Assembly (NCBI GenBank): GCA_035640035.1
Contig: DASQWX010000095.1
Span: 1 to 20,926 of the forward strand
Direction of reading: 5' to 3'
DNA: 20,926 nucleotides
Source of the DNA: 13-2-20CM-68-14 sp035640035
Lineage (GTDB): Bacteria > Actinomycetota > Thermoleophilia > Gaiellales > Gaiellaceae
The position numbers were made by a program, and so were the translations under genes. The notes under the pieces were generated by a model, which searched no databases, was not told the origin of the DNA, and saw nothing but the letters and a program-made list of their open reading frames with translations. Shown here in pieces: positions 5,335 to 12,061 of the stretch. Every line of letters starts with the position of its first letter. Within the stretch, counting starts at the first letter, position 1.

Positions 5335-7197
5335 CTAAGGCTGAGCCGGCGTTGTCGTCGTCGTAGTCGTCGTCGTCGTCGTGGTCGTCGTCACCGGCCG
5401 CTTCTTCTTTTTCTTCTTCGGCGGCGCCGGCTTCGCCTTCGTCCCGACGAGGACGATCTTCGGCTCAGCACGGTACGAGGAGTACCAGGTGTCGTCGTAG
5501 AGGAGCTTCCGACCCTGGAAGACGAGCCTGCGCACGCTGGTCGAGCGGGACGGCTCGCCGGCGTCCGTCAGCACTGTGTGCCCCTCGGTCAGGCTCGGAT
5601 CCGGCTGATGGATGACCGGCGGCGGGCCGGTCTCCACGAGCGGCCGCGTCTGAGTCACGACGCGCCGGTGCTGCGGCGTTCCGTACAGACCGACCGTCAG
5701 CGAGTAGGAGCCGACGAAGGTGCGCAGCAGCAGCCAGTGCGGGGTGTCGTTCACGAAACGAAGGTCGACATCCGGGTAGTTCACCGTCGCGTCCCGGCCG
5801 AGCGGATAGTGGCTGATGTAGAGGGCGTGGTTCGTGCGGTCGGTGATCTTCAATCCGGCCTCGTAGGCTGCGTTGAAGACGGTGGTCGACACCTGGCAGA
5901 CTCCCCCGCCGAGACCGGTTTGAAGCTCGCCGTTGATGATGACCGGCGCCTCACGGAAGCCTTTCTCGGCCGTTCTCGCGCCTGTGGCCCGGTTGAACGA
6001 GAACGTCTGTCCGGGCGCGATCAGCGTTCCGTCGAGAAGGCGGGCCACGAGCTGGACGTTGTGGACGCGGTTCGCGTCGCCGCCGTAGACCGTCTCGTAG
6101 CCACCGGCGAGGCCGCGGATTCCCATTGCGCGAGCCTCTCGCGTCGTCCGGTCGGGCTGCGAAGTGGTGATCACGACGCGGGCGACGCGATTGTCGCTCG
6201 ACAGCGCGGCTCGAAACAGGTTGGCCTCGGTTCGACCGACCGCGAGCTTCTGACCGCGGCGCGACGGGATGAGGGCGACGGATCCGCTCGGCGCGACCGC
6301 GAAGCCGGCGTTCCTCGCACGCCGGTTCAGGGCCCGACGGAGGTCGGCGAAGTACCGGGCGGCGCCCGGACCTCCGATTCCCAGGGAGGCGACCCGGGGT
6401 CCCGGCAGCGCGAGCAACGTCCGGAGCTGCCACGGAGAGATCGTCCAGGTCGTCGCCTGCCACCGCAGGCGCACCGGTGCCGAGAGGGCAACGCGGACAC
6501 GGGAAGCCGCGTCCGCGAGCTCGGCTGCCGACAGGGCGGGCGACTCACTTCGAACCGGGAGCGCCACAGGGTGGCGAGAGAAGCCCGATAGCGCGCCGAC
6601 GACGATCCGTGTCGCCGCAGCGCGGTCGAGCGCTCGCCCGGCGCTGCCCTTGACGACCACCGGCTCGAGGCCGTGCAACCGCAGCCGAGCGTCCTGGTGC
6701 GGCCGGTAGACCGCACGCGCGAACCGCTCGATCTCGAACGCGAGGCCGGCTTCGTAGACCCGCGTCGGCGGCGCGACGTCGGCGCCGAAGACGCGAACGC
6801 CGATCCGCCGGAATCCGCGGAACGGTCCGAACCCGTCGCCGTGGCGCTGGGCGAGCCCAACCGCCGCGTGCCAGTCGCCCGTGACCCCGAGCTGGTCAGG
6901 AGTGACGCGCCAGCGTCTGCCGGCCGCGACGAAAACGACGGGCACGCGCTCGAGGGCGCGGGCGCGGCGTTCGAGGAGCCGCTCTGCGTCGCGAGGCTTC
7001 ATGCCCCCGACGTCAACGCCATCGATCTGGACACCCGCCGCGATCCGCTCCGGCGAGCCGGCGAAGACGAGGCCAAGGACGGACCCGGTGATCGCGAGCA
7101 GCAGGAACGCAAGCGCGCCACGTTGCACGCGGACACGCGTGGAGGTCTTCCGCCTGCGCCGGGCGCGTGCGGGAACGGCCCGTGAGTCCGTGGCCAC
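5335..7197 (-). CDS. VanW family protein with peptidoglycan-binding and G5-like regions
   Basis: The 620-residue protein is predicted to be anchored in the membrane and face the wall. A basic N-terminus precedes one membrane segment (about 28-48, LAFLLLAITGSVLGLVFAG). Residues about 55-330 carry two repeats resembling PG_binding_4 domains (QIDGVDVGGMKPRDAERLL starts the first). The VanW domain spans about 350-490, with HNVQLVARLLDGTLIAPGQTF and the signature GLGGGVCQVSTTVFNAAYEAGL. A G5-like region follows (about 500-580). The tail is Lys-rich and ends in 14 consecutive threonines. GTG 7197 is the only sensible start. TAGACT lies 10 nt upstream. VanW is linked by family to glycopeptide resistance clusters, but its biochemical role is unknown and nothing here indicates a resistance operon. 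Confidence 0.88.
   Translation of the reverse strand: MATDSRAVPARARRRRKTSTRVRVQRGALAFLLLAITGSVLGLVFAGSPERIAAGVQIDGVDVGGMKPRDAERLLERRARALERVPVVFVAAGRRWRVTPDQLGVTGDWHAAVGLAQRHGDGFGPFRGFRRIGVRVFGADVAPPTRVYEAGLAFEIERFARAVYRPHQDARLRLHGLEPVVVKGSAGRALDRAAATRIVVGALSGFSRHPVALPVRSESPALSAAELADAASRVRVALSAPVRLRWQATTWTISPWQLRTLLALPGPRVASLGIGGPGAARYFADLRRALNRRARNAGFAVAPSGSVALIPSRRGQKLAVGRTEANLFRAALSSDNRVARVVITTSQPDRTTREARAMGIRGLAGGYETVYGGDANRVHNVQLVARLLDGTLIAPGQTFSFNRATGARTAEKGFREAPVIINGELQTGLGGGVCQVSTTVFNAAYEAGLKITDRTNHALYISHYPLGRDATVNYPDVDLRFVNDTPHWLLLRTFVGSYSLTVGLYGTPQHRRVVTQTRPLVETGPPPVIHQPDPSLTEGHTVLTDAGEPSRSTSVRRLVFQGRKLLYDDTWYSSYRAEPKIVLVGTKAKPAPPKKKKKKRPVTTTTTTTTTTTTTTPAQP
5350..5391 (-). repeat. 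Trinucleotide tract encoding 14 threonines
   Basis: Fourteen ACN codons, mostly ACG with single ACA, ACT and ACC interruptions, encode the C-terminal polythreonine of the VanW protein. A six-lysine run lies just before it in the protein. The tract is a likely spot for replication slippage. Confidence 0.8.
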
Positions 7198-7278
7198 GAA
7201 GGCGTGGAGTCTAGCCGCCGCGGAGGGTGGATAAACCCCGGCTACGCGCCCCGCGGAGGGAAGATTCGCCGTGCTGAT

Positions 7279-7457
7279 ATGGCGGCGCGGCCGCTACACC
7301 AGCTGCCGCGAATTGGCCATCCCGCGGCAGGAAGATCTCGCGAGCAACCGAGGCGTCGCTTGCGATGCCACCCAAAGAGGCCGCGCCGACATGGCGGCGC
7401 GGCCGCTACACCCGCTGCCGCGAATTAGCCATCCCGCGGAAGGAAGATCTCGCGAGC
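7279..7457. repeat. Direct duplication of the 3' end of the acyl-CoA dehydrogenase gene
   Basis: Bases 7279-7345 and 7391-7457 are direct copies, 64 of 67 identical and offset by 112 bp. The second copy contains the last 11 codons and the stop codon of the dehydrogenase plus 34 bp downstream. In the first copy the stop codon TAA has become CAA. The rest of the 227-bp gap (7198-7424) shows no gene. Confidence 0.85.
7379..7404 (-). terminator. Likely terminator after the acyl-CoA dehydrogenase gene
   Basis: GGCCGCGCC (7379-7387) and GGCGCGGCC (7396-7404) form a perfect 9-bp GC stem with an 8-nt loop. On the minus strand it lies about 20 nt past the stop and is followed by TCTTT. The first repeat copy lacks the matching arm. 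Confidence 0.5.
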
Positions 7458-8600
7458 GATAACCAGCCGCTGGATCTGCGAAGTGCCCTCGTAGATCTGG
7501 AACAACTTCGCGTCGCGCATCAGCTTCTCGACGGGGTACTCCTTCATGTAGCCGTAGCCCCCGAAGATCTGGACTGCGTCGGTCGTCACCTTCATGGCGG
7601 TGTCGGCGGCGAAGCGCTTGGCGAAGGAGGACTGCAGCGTCGCCCGCTTCCCTTCGTCGATCAGCCACGCCGCCTGCCAGGTCAGCAGACGTGCCGCCTC
7701 GATCTCCGCGGCCATGTCTGCGACGAGGAAGTTAACCCCTTGGTTCATCGCGATCGGCTGTCCAAATTGGACGCGACTCTTCGAATACTCGATCGCGTGC
7801 TCGAAAGCCGCTCTTGCGACGCCGACAGCGCCCGCGGCCGTGCCGGGACGCGTGAGGTCGAGCGTCCGCATCGCCGTCTTGAAGCCCTCCCCCTCCGCAC
7901 CGAGACGGTTCTCCACCGGGACGCGGACGTCTTGGAACGCGAGCGCCGACGTGTCGGTCGCCCGCTGTCCGAGCTTGTCGAGGTGCTGCTCGACGACGAT
8001 TCCGTTCGAGTCGGCTGGGACGACGAAAGCCGAGAGACCGCGGTGGCCCGCCTGCCGGTCGGTCGCGGCGAAGACGACGAACCAGGCCGCTTCGCCTGCA
8101 TTCGTGATGAACATCTTGGAGCCGTTGAGGACGTAGTTGCCGTCGTCGCGCACCGCCGTGGTCTGGATCGCCGAGACGTCTGAGCCGGCGCCCGGCTCGG
8201 TCAAAGCGAAGGAGCAAAGCAGCGGCTCCGCGAGAAGCGGCGCGAGCCACCCGCGCTTTTGCTCGTCGGTGCCGGCGAGCAGCACCGGCAGCGAGCCGAG
8301 AATGTTCGCGACGATCGAGGTCGCGATGCCCGAGCAACCCCACGCGAGCTCCTCCCCGATGAGGATCTGCTCGAAGGCCGACAGGCCCGGCCCGCCGAGC
8401 TCCTCCGGGATGTGCGGGTTCATCAGGCCGACCTCGTGCGCCTTGGCGATCACGTCGGCCGGATGCTGCGAACGCTCGTCGTAGTCTGCGGCGACCGGGC
8501 GGATCTCCTTCTCGGCGAACTCCCGCGAGAGCTCGCGCAGAGCCCGTTGCTCCTCGCTCAGCGCGAATGAAATCCCGGTCGAAGTCTCGGTCGCGCCCAA
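7425..8600 (-). CDS. Acyl-CoA dehydrogenase, short/medium-chain type
   Basis: A 391-residue FAD enzyme predicted to introduce the alpha,beta double bond in acyl-CoA. Family motifs are complete: FALSEEQRALRELSREF at the N-terminus, ALTEPGAGSDVSAIQTTA, YVLNGSKMFITNA, the FGQPI region, and QIFGGYGYMKEYPVEKLMRD. The catalytic base is Glu371 in YEGTSQIQR. The frame stays open far upstream, into the preceding gene, but that part is unrelated to the family. TTG 8600 is the first usual start codon close to the family N-terminus. ATT 8573, just before SFALSEEQ, is an alternative. It is 14 bp downstream of the enolase-superfamily gene, so the two may be cotranscribed; a palindrome and a TATATT sequence at the junction suggest extra control. 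The acyl substrate is unknown. Confidence 0.9.
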   Translation of the reverse strand: MGATETSTGISFALSEEQRALRELSREFAEKEIRPVAADYDERSQHPADVIAKAHEVGLMNPHIPEELGGPGLSAFEQILIGEELAWGCSGIATSIVANILGSLPVLLAGTDEQKRGWLAPLLAEPLLCSFALTEPGAGSDVSAIQTTAVRDDGNYVLNGSKMFITNAGEAAWFVVFAATDRQAGHRGLSAFVVPADSNGIVVEQHLDKLGQRATDTSALAFQDVRVPVENRLGAEGEGFKTAMRTLDLTRPGTAAGAVGVARAAFEHAIEYSKSRVQFGQPIAMNQGVNFLVADMAAEIEAARLLTWQAAWLIDEGKRATLQSSFAKRFAADTAMKVTTDAVQIFGGYGYMKEYPVEKLMRDAKLFQIYEGTSQIQRLVIAREIFLPRDG

Positions 8601-8602
8601 AG

Positions 8603-8618
8603 TTGACTCGCGAGTCAA
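8603..8618. promoter_or_regulatory. 16-bp perfect palindrome, candidate operator
   Basis: TTGACTCG followed by CGAGTCAA is a perfect palindrome. It overlaps the stop codon of the enolase-superfamily gene and lies just before the dehydrogenase start. On the minus strand a TATATT hexamer (8622-8617) overlaps its edge. The layout fits an internal promoter blocked by a dimeric regulator such as a TetR protein. Confidence 0.5.
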
Positions 8619-9679
8619 TATAGGCGAAACCCTGGTTCCTCCTCGTTCGGCGGCCTCAGCGGGCTCGTCGGCAGGCCCGGCTGCAGCCCCTCGTTGAATC
8701 CCGCCGGCGCGACGTCGTTCGGAGCGTCGGGATGGAAGAGCGACGCGAGGTACTGGATCTGACCGCGTCCGGGGCCGAGCTCGAACTGGCCGCCACCGTA
8801 GTTTCCGACACCGCCCGCCGCGCACCAGTCGTAGAAGTCGAGCAGGCGACGAACCTGCCCGAAGCGCGACGGCTTGACGTTGAGCATCCTCGGCGGGAAC
8901 GGCAGCGCCAGCACGTCTTCGACGGAGTGAATCGGCGCATCCCAGGTCACGCGGTCGCGATACGGCTCCAGCACGTGGTCGGTCTCGGGCGTGAGGGCTG
9001 GGTCCTCGATCCAGGCCGCGGGGAAGCCGGCGGCGACGCGGGTATAGAGCTCGCGGTCCGGCGGCTGGTCGACCGGCGTTCCCTTGTACGCACCCTTGAG
9101 ATCGACGATGTCGACCTTCCCGAGCGCGGCGAGCTCCGCGACCAGCTCGTCCGTCCATCCGCTCGTCGGGTCGAGCTTGAATCGAAGCTCGGGATAGAGC
9201 TCGAGCCAACGGCGAAGCGGCTCCGTCGAGGGAGGCTCGCCGAGCCGCAACGAGGCGACGTAGCGGATCGGCCGAGGCTCCCGGCCGAGCGCGGCGGCAA
9301 GCGACATCCCGGCCTGTCTCAACGCAAGGTCGAGCGCCGCGCTCTCGAGCCCCCAGCGCCGGTAGTCGTAGAACGCCGGCATCTCCGGCCCTTCCGGGAA
9401 GAGCTCGAGCGTGTCGAGCGCCCCTGCAAAGCCGTCTAGCGTGTGCGAGCCGGCCAGCGGCAGGCTCGCGCCCTCACGCTGAAAGGAGTCTTGGTCGGAG
9501 GTGCCGTAGGTGACGTCCTCACCGACGCCTTCCTCGCCGGCGCCGCGAAGGCGGATGACAGTCGTCACCCGGGTGAACTCCGACGAGACTGCGAGCTCCA
9601 AGCGCTCGAGCGCAAACGACTCCACCTCGAGCGGAAGCTCTGCGATCCGCGCGTACGTCTCGGCGGCGATGCGACTCAC
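8615..9679 (-). CDS. Enolase-superfamily enzyme, muconate cycloisomerase-like, unknown substrate
   Basis: The 354-residue protein has the superfamily barrel layout. Lys168 (RFKLDP) ends the second strand. Metal ligands are probably Asp193 (IVDLKG), Glu225 (WIEDP) and Asp247 (TWDAP). Lys269 (NVKPSRFG) lies on the opposite face. The spacing of 32 and 22 residues between ligands is normal. In the usual K-x-K motif the second Lys is replaced by Asp170, so the chemistry may differ from muconate cycloisomerase or o-succinylbenzoate synthase, whose partner genes are absent. The C-terminal FGNYGGGQFELGPGRGQ-like loop is glycine-rich (read VGNYGGGQFELGPGRG). GTG 9679 has TAGGGT 7 nt upstream. It lies 14 bp before an acyl-CoA dehydrogenase, hinting at a shared catabolic route. 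Confidence 0.8.
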   Translation of the reverse strand: MSRIAAETYARIAELPLEVESFALERLELAVSSEFTRVTTVIRLRGAGEEGVGEDVTYGTSDQDSFQREGASLPLAGSHTLDGFAGALDTLELFPEGPEMPAFYDYRRWGLESAALDLALRQAGMSLAAALGREPRPIRYVASLRLGEPPSTEPLRRWLELYPELRFKLDPTSGWTDELVAELAALGKVDIVDLKGAYKGTPVDQPPDRELYTRVAAGFPAAWIEDPALTPETDHVLEPYRDRVTWDAPIHSVEDVLALPFPPRMLNVKPSRFGQVRRLLDFYDWCAAGGVGNYGGGQFELGPGRGQIQYLASLFHPDAPNDVAPAGFNEGLQPGLPTSPLRPPNEEEPGFRLY

Positions 9680-9692
9680 GCACTCGACCCTA
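9680..9692 (-). promoter_or_regulatory. -10 element of the enolase-superfamily gene, leaderless type
   Basis: On the minus strand TAGGGT (9692-9687) is followed by 7 nt and GTG 9679. It lies directly past the strong upstream terminator, so this is the start of a new unit. Confidence 0.5.
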
Positions 9693-9699
9693 CAGAAGC

Positions 9700-9727
9700 G
9701 AAGAGCCCCGGGGTCCCGGGGCTCTTC
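9700..9727 (-). terminator. Strong hairpin terminator after the secreted repeat-protein gene
   Basis: GAAGAGCCCCGGG (9700-9712) and CCCGGGGCTCTTC (9715-9727) are perfect inverted copies, giving a 12-bp stem with a four-base loop. It lies 33 nt past the stop of the secreted protein. The following bases are only partly T-rich (GCTTCTGT). Confidence 0.7.
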
Positions 9728-9760
9728 CTTCGGCGTTAGGCGCCCTGAGGGCGCTCCAAC

Positions 9761-10327
9761 TCACTTCTTGCCGTGGCCGTTGCCGCCTTTGTTGCTGGCG
9801 TGGCTCTGGTTCTTCTTTGGAGCGGCGCCCTTGTTCCCGCTTTTGCCTTTCCCCTTGCCGTTGGCGTGGTTCGGGTTCTTCGTCGGAGCGGCGGCTTTGT
9901 TCCCGCTCTTGCCCTTCCCCTTGCCGTTGGCGTGGTTCGGGTTCTTCGTCGGAGCGGCGCCTTTGTTCCCGCTCTTGCCCTTCCCCTTGCCCTTGCCGCT
10001 GTGCTTGCCGTGATGCTTGTTCTTGTTCTTCGCGCTCGCTGCGGTCGGCGGCGGGCACGGATGGGTCGCGTCGACGACGAAGTCGCCGTGGCGGAGATGC
10101 GCCTTCAACGCGTGGGTGGAGATGCTGATCTGCACCCACGGATGCTTCTTCGAGTGAGTGCGGTGACAGACGGTCACCTTCTTCGGGTACTGGCTCGCGG
10201 CCGCCGGCCCGAGATTGAGGGCGCCGAGACCTGCGAGTGCCGCCGAGGCGAGAGCGGCGCCGGTCAGGATGGTCGCCGTCCCGGCAACAACGAGGCGCAG
10301 GCGGCGATGGGACCAGATCGACTTCAT
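9761..10327 (-). CDS. Secreted protein with Cys/His domain and lysine-glycine repeat tail
   Basis: The 188-residue protein starts with a signal peptide (basic SHRRLR, then a long Ala/Leu/Gly-rich core, likely cut near AAASQ). The mature N-terminus is a short domain with VTVCHRTHSKKHPWVQISI and LKAHLRHGDFVV, ending in a second Cys (THPCPPP). I know this CH...HLxHGD pattern from many exported proteins, without an assigned function. Residues from about 98 are a disordered, strongly basic tail built on a 22-residue repeat: GNKGAAPTKNPNHANGKGKG plus KS. No LPxTG anchor or membrane helix is visible. ATG 10327 has a very good AGGAGGG site 8 nt upstream, unlike many genes here, suggesting high expression. 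Binding to anionic polymers is possible but unproven. Confidence 0.8.
   Translation of the reverse strand: MKSIWSHRRLRLVVAGTATILTGAALASAALAGLGALNLGPAAASQYPKKVTVCHRTHSKKHPWVQISISTHALKAHLRHGDFVVDATHPCPPPTAASAKNKNKHHGKHSGKGKGKGKSGNKGAAPTKNPNHANGKGKGKSGNKAAAPTKNPNHANGKGKGKSGNKGAAPKKNQSHASNKGGNGHGKK
9790..9990 (-). repeat. 66-bp in-frame tandem repeat in the secreted-protein gene
   Basis: A 66-bp period (for example CCGTTGGCGTGG at 9858 and again at 9924) encodes a 22-residue unit. Two copies are nearly identical and a third, nearer the C-terminus, is diverged. Length variation between strains is expected. Confidence 0.8.
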
Positions 10328-10335
10328 TTCTTAGA

Positions 10336-10342
10336 CCCTCCT
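10336..10342 (-). promoter_or_regulatory. Strong ribosome binding site of the secreted repeat-protein gene
   Basis: AGGAGGG on the minus strand lies 8 nt before ATG 10327. It decides this start and shows that the gene has a true leader, unlike the leaderless units nearby. Confidence 0.75.
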
Positions 10343-10434
10343 AGGAATCGAACGCGTGCACCGCAGTTCGACGCTGGCATCGGCGATTCTTGCAAAGGTC
10401 TCGACCCTCTCTCCGTAAGGTTCTTGCAAACTTC

Positions 10435-12018
10435 TCAACCCCCGCTCCGCGAAATCCGCTCGAGCGGGTTCAACTGCGCTGCGCGGTCGGCAGCTTCTCT
10501 CCGCGCCGTTCCATGCGTCACGAATGCCAGATCGATCCAGGAATCCCAGTCGGACGGGTCCTTGCGCACAGCCGTCTCGAAATCCCGCCGCGCTCCGTCG
10601 ACGTTTCCTTCCGAGAGCAGCGCCTCGCCGTGGAGGCGCCAGGGCTCCGCGGACCACGGGACGAGCCGTTTCGCCCACCGAGCATCGCGCGCGGCCCGCG
10701 TCGGATTGTCGGCGTCGAGCGAGGCGCTCGCGGCGCCAAGCGCCGCGTTGCCGGCGAGCGCACCAAGGGCAAGTAGCCCGAGGATCACGGCGGCGGCGAG
10801 CGCGGCGGCGCGGGCCGCCCGGCCAACGGCGGGCCTCGGCGCCCGCTCGGCGAGAAGCAGCAACGCCGCGGCGCAGCAGAGCCCGACAAGCGTGACGGCG
10901 GGCAGTTCCCAGTCCCAATCCTGTGCCGCATGAACGAGGTAGGCGACATAGCCCGCGAATGCCGGGGCGGCGAGCGGTTGTCTTCGCGCACGCACAGCCG
11001 CGACAGCGGGAAGTGCGAGCAACGCCGCGAGCAGGGCAAGCCCGCTCGGCCCGACCTCCGCCAGCGTCTCCAGATAGAGGTTGTGCGCGTCGAGAACCGG
11101 TAGCTCGGCCGGCCGCAACCGAAGCCAGTTGCGCTGGAAGCTGCCGCCGCCCGAGCCGAGCCAGGGATGGTCCTCGACCTCCCGCCAGGCAACGTGCCAG
11201 TACTGGGCGCGGCTGCTGCCTGAAAGCGTGAAAAGCCGGCGGTTCTTGTCCGCCTTCACCGTCGGTCCTGCGTGCGAGAACTCGCGGATCGCGCCACCGG
11301 GGCCGCCTACCCGGACGAGGACGACGGCGAGGAGGGCCGCGACCACCGCTGCCGCGACGAGCACGAAGCGCCTGGGGAGACGCGGAACTGCGAGTGCGAG
11401 GCCTCCGACCGCGCCCGCCGCGAGCGCGAGCCAGGCTCCCCGGCTGTACGTGAAGTAGAGAGTCGGTGCGAGCACGAGCACCGGCGCCGCGAAAAGCGGG
11501 CGCCCAAATCGAAGGGCGAGCCCGACCGCGAGCAGGATTCCGATCGCCGCGAACAGACCGAGGGCGTTCGAGTATCCGAGGGGTGCCGCCAGGCGCCGGG
11601 TTGCGTCCGCGGAAACCGAAGCGACGTCGTACGAGCCGGAGCCGCCGAAGGCGCGTAGGCAGAGGGCCCAAGCGCAGACGATCGTGATCGCGGCCAGCAG
11701 CCCGCCGACGAGACGCGCCACGTGCGCCCGTCCGACGACGAGGAAAGCGGCCGCAGCGGCGACGTAGACGAGAAGGCGCTCGCCTTCGAGAACCGACTCC
11801 GAGACGTCGTCCGACCAGGCGATCGAGAGCCACGTCCACGCCGTGAATGCGACGAGCAGCCCGAGAAAGGCGAGGACGGCTCCGGCCGGGCGGCGAGCGC
11901 GGCCCAGCACGAGCGCGACTGCGACGACAACGAGCGGCGCGAGCGTCAGCCATCCCCAGGTGCTCGCGTTGTAGCCGCCGTTGTCGAAGGCGGCCCCGCC
12001 AACGAGGACGAGCGGCAG
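10435..12018 (-). CDS. O-antigen ligase/polymerase-like membrane protein with TPR tail
   Basis: This protein of about 527 residues is predicted to handle lipid-linked sugar polymers at the outer face of the membrane. Ten or more hydrophobic segments fill residues about 1-420. The long periplasmic-type loop of the Wzy_C/WaaL family is visible, with SSRAQYWHVAWREVEDHPWL, GSGGGSFQ and DAHNLYLETLAEVGPSGL. The C-terminal 90 residues (DADNPTRAARDARWAKRLVP, GEALLSEGNVDGARRDFETA) look like TPR helices. No ATG, GTG or TTG is available at the expected N-terminus. CTG 12018 fits best. GTG 12078 would overlap the divergent gene by 17 bp, upstream of the likely -10. The exact polysaccharide is unknown and no other glycan genes are in the window. 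Confidence 0.8.
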   Translation of the reverse strand: MPLVLVGGAAFDNGGYNASTWGWLTLAPLVVVAVALVLGRARRPAGAVLAFLGLLVAFTAWTWLSIAWSDDVSESVLEGERLLVYVAAAAAFLVVGRAHVARLVGGLLAAITIVCAWALCLRAFGGSGSYDVASVSADATRRLAAPLGYSNALGLFAAIGILLAVGLALRFGRPLFAAPVLVLAPTLYFTYSRGAWLALAAGAVGGLALAVPRLPRRFVLVAAAVVAALLAVVLVRVGGPGGAIREFSHAGPTVKADKNRRLFTLSGSSRAQYWHVAWREVEDHPWLGSGGGSFQRNWLRLRPAELPVLDAHNLYLETLAEVGPSGLALLAALLALPAVAAVRARRQPLAAPAFAGYVAYLVHAAQDWDWELPAVTLVGLCCAAALLLLAERAPRPAVGRAARAAALAAAVILGLLALGALAGNAALGAASASLDADNPTRAARDARWAKRLVPWSAEPWRLHGEALLSEGNVDGARRDFETAVRKDPSDWDSWIDLAFVTHGTARREAADRAAQLNPLERISRSGG

Positions 12019-12049
12019 TAGACCGGGGCCGAGGCGGTGGACGCGACCA

Positions 12050-12061
12050 TAGACTTGCGCC
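12050..12061 (+). promoter_or_regulatory. -10 element of the second acyl-CoA dehydrogenase gene, leaderless type
   Basis: TAGACT (12050-12055) is followed by TGCGCC and GTG 12062. On the other strand TATGGT (12051-12046) overlaps it and may be the -10 of the divergent ligase-like gene. Confidence 0.5.

Noticed and set aside
4157..5338. A 393-codon plus-strand frame over the sirtuin and thioesterase genes
   Set aside because: It is antisense to the sirtuin and out of frame with the thioesterase, both of which have complete motifs.
7198..7424. A gene in the 227-bp gap between the acyl-CoA dehydrogenase and VanW genes
   Set aside because: Short frames here are made from the duplicated 3' end and GC-rich repeats, with no ribosome site or domain.
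8601..9209. N-terminal extension of the first acyl-CoA dehydrogenase frame
   Set aside because: About 200 extra residues have no dehydrogenase similarity and lie inside the enolase-superfamily gene in another frame on the same strand.
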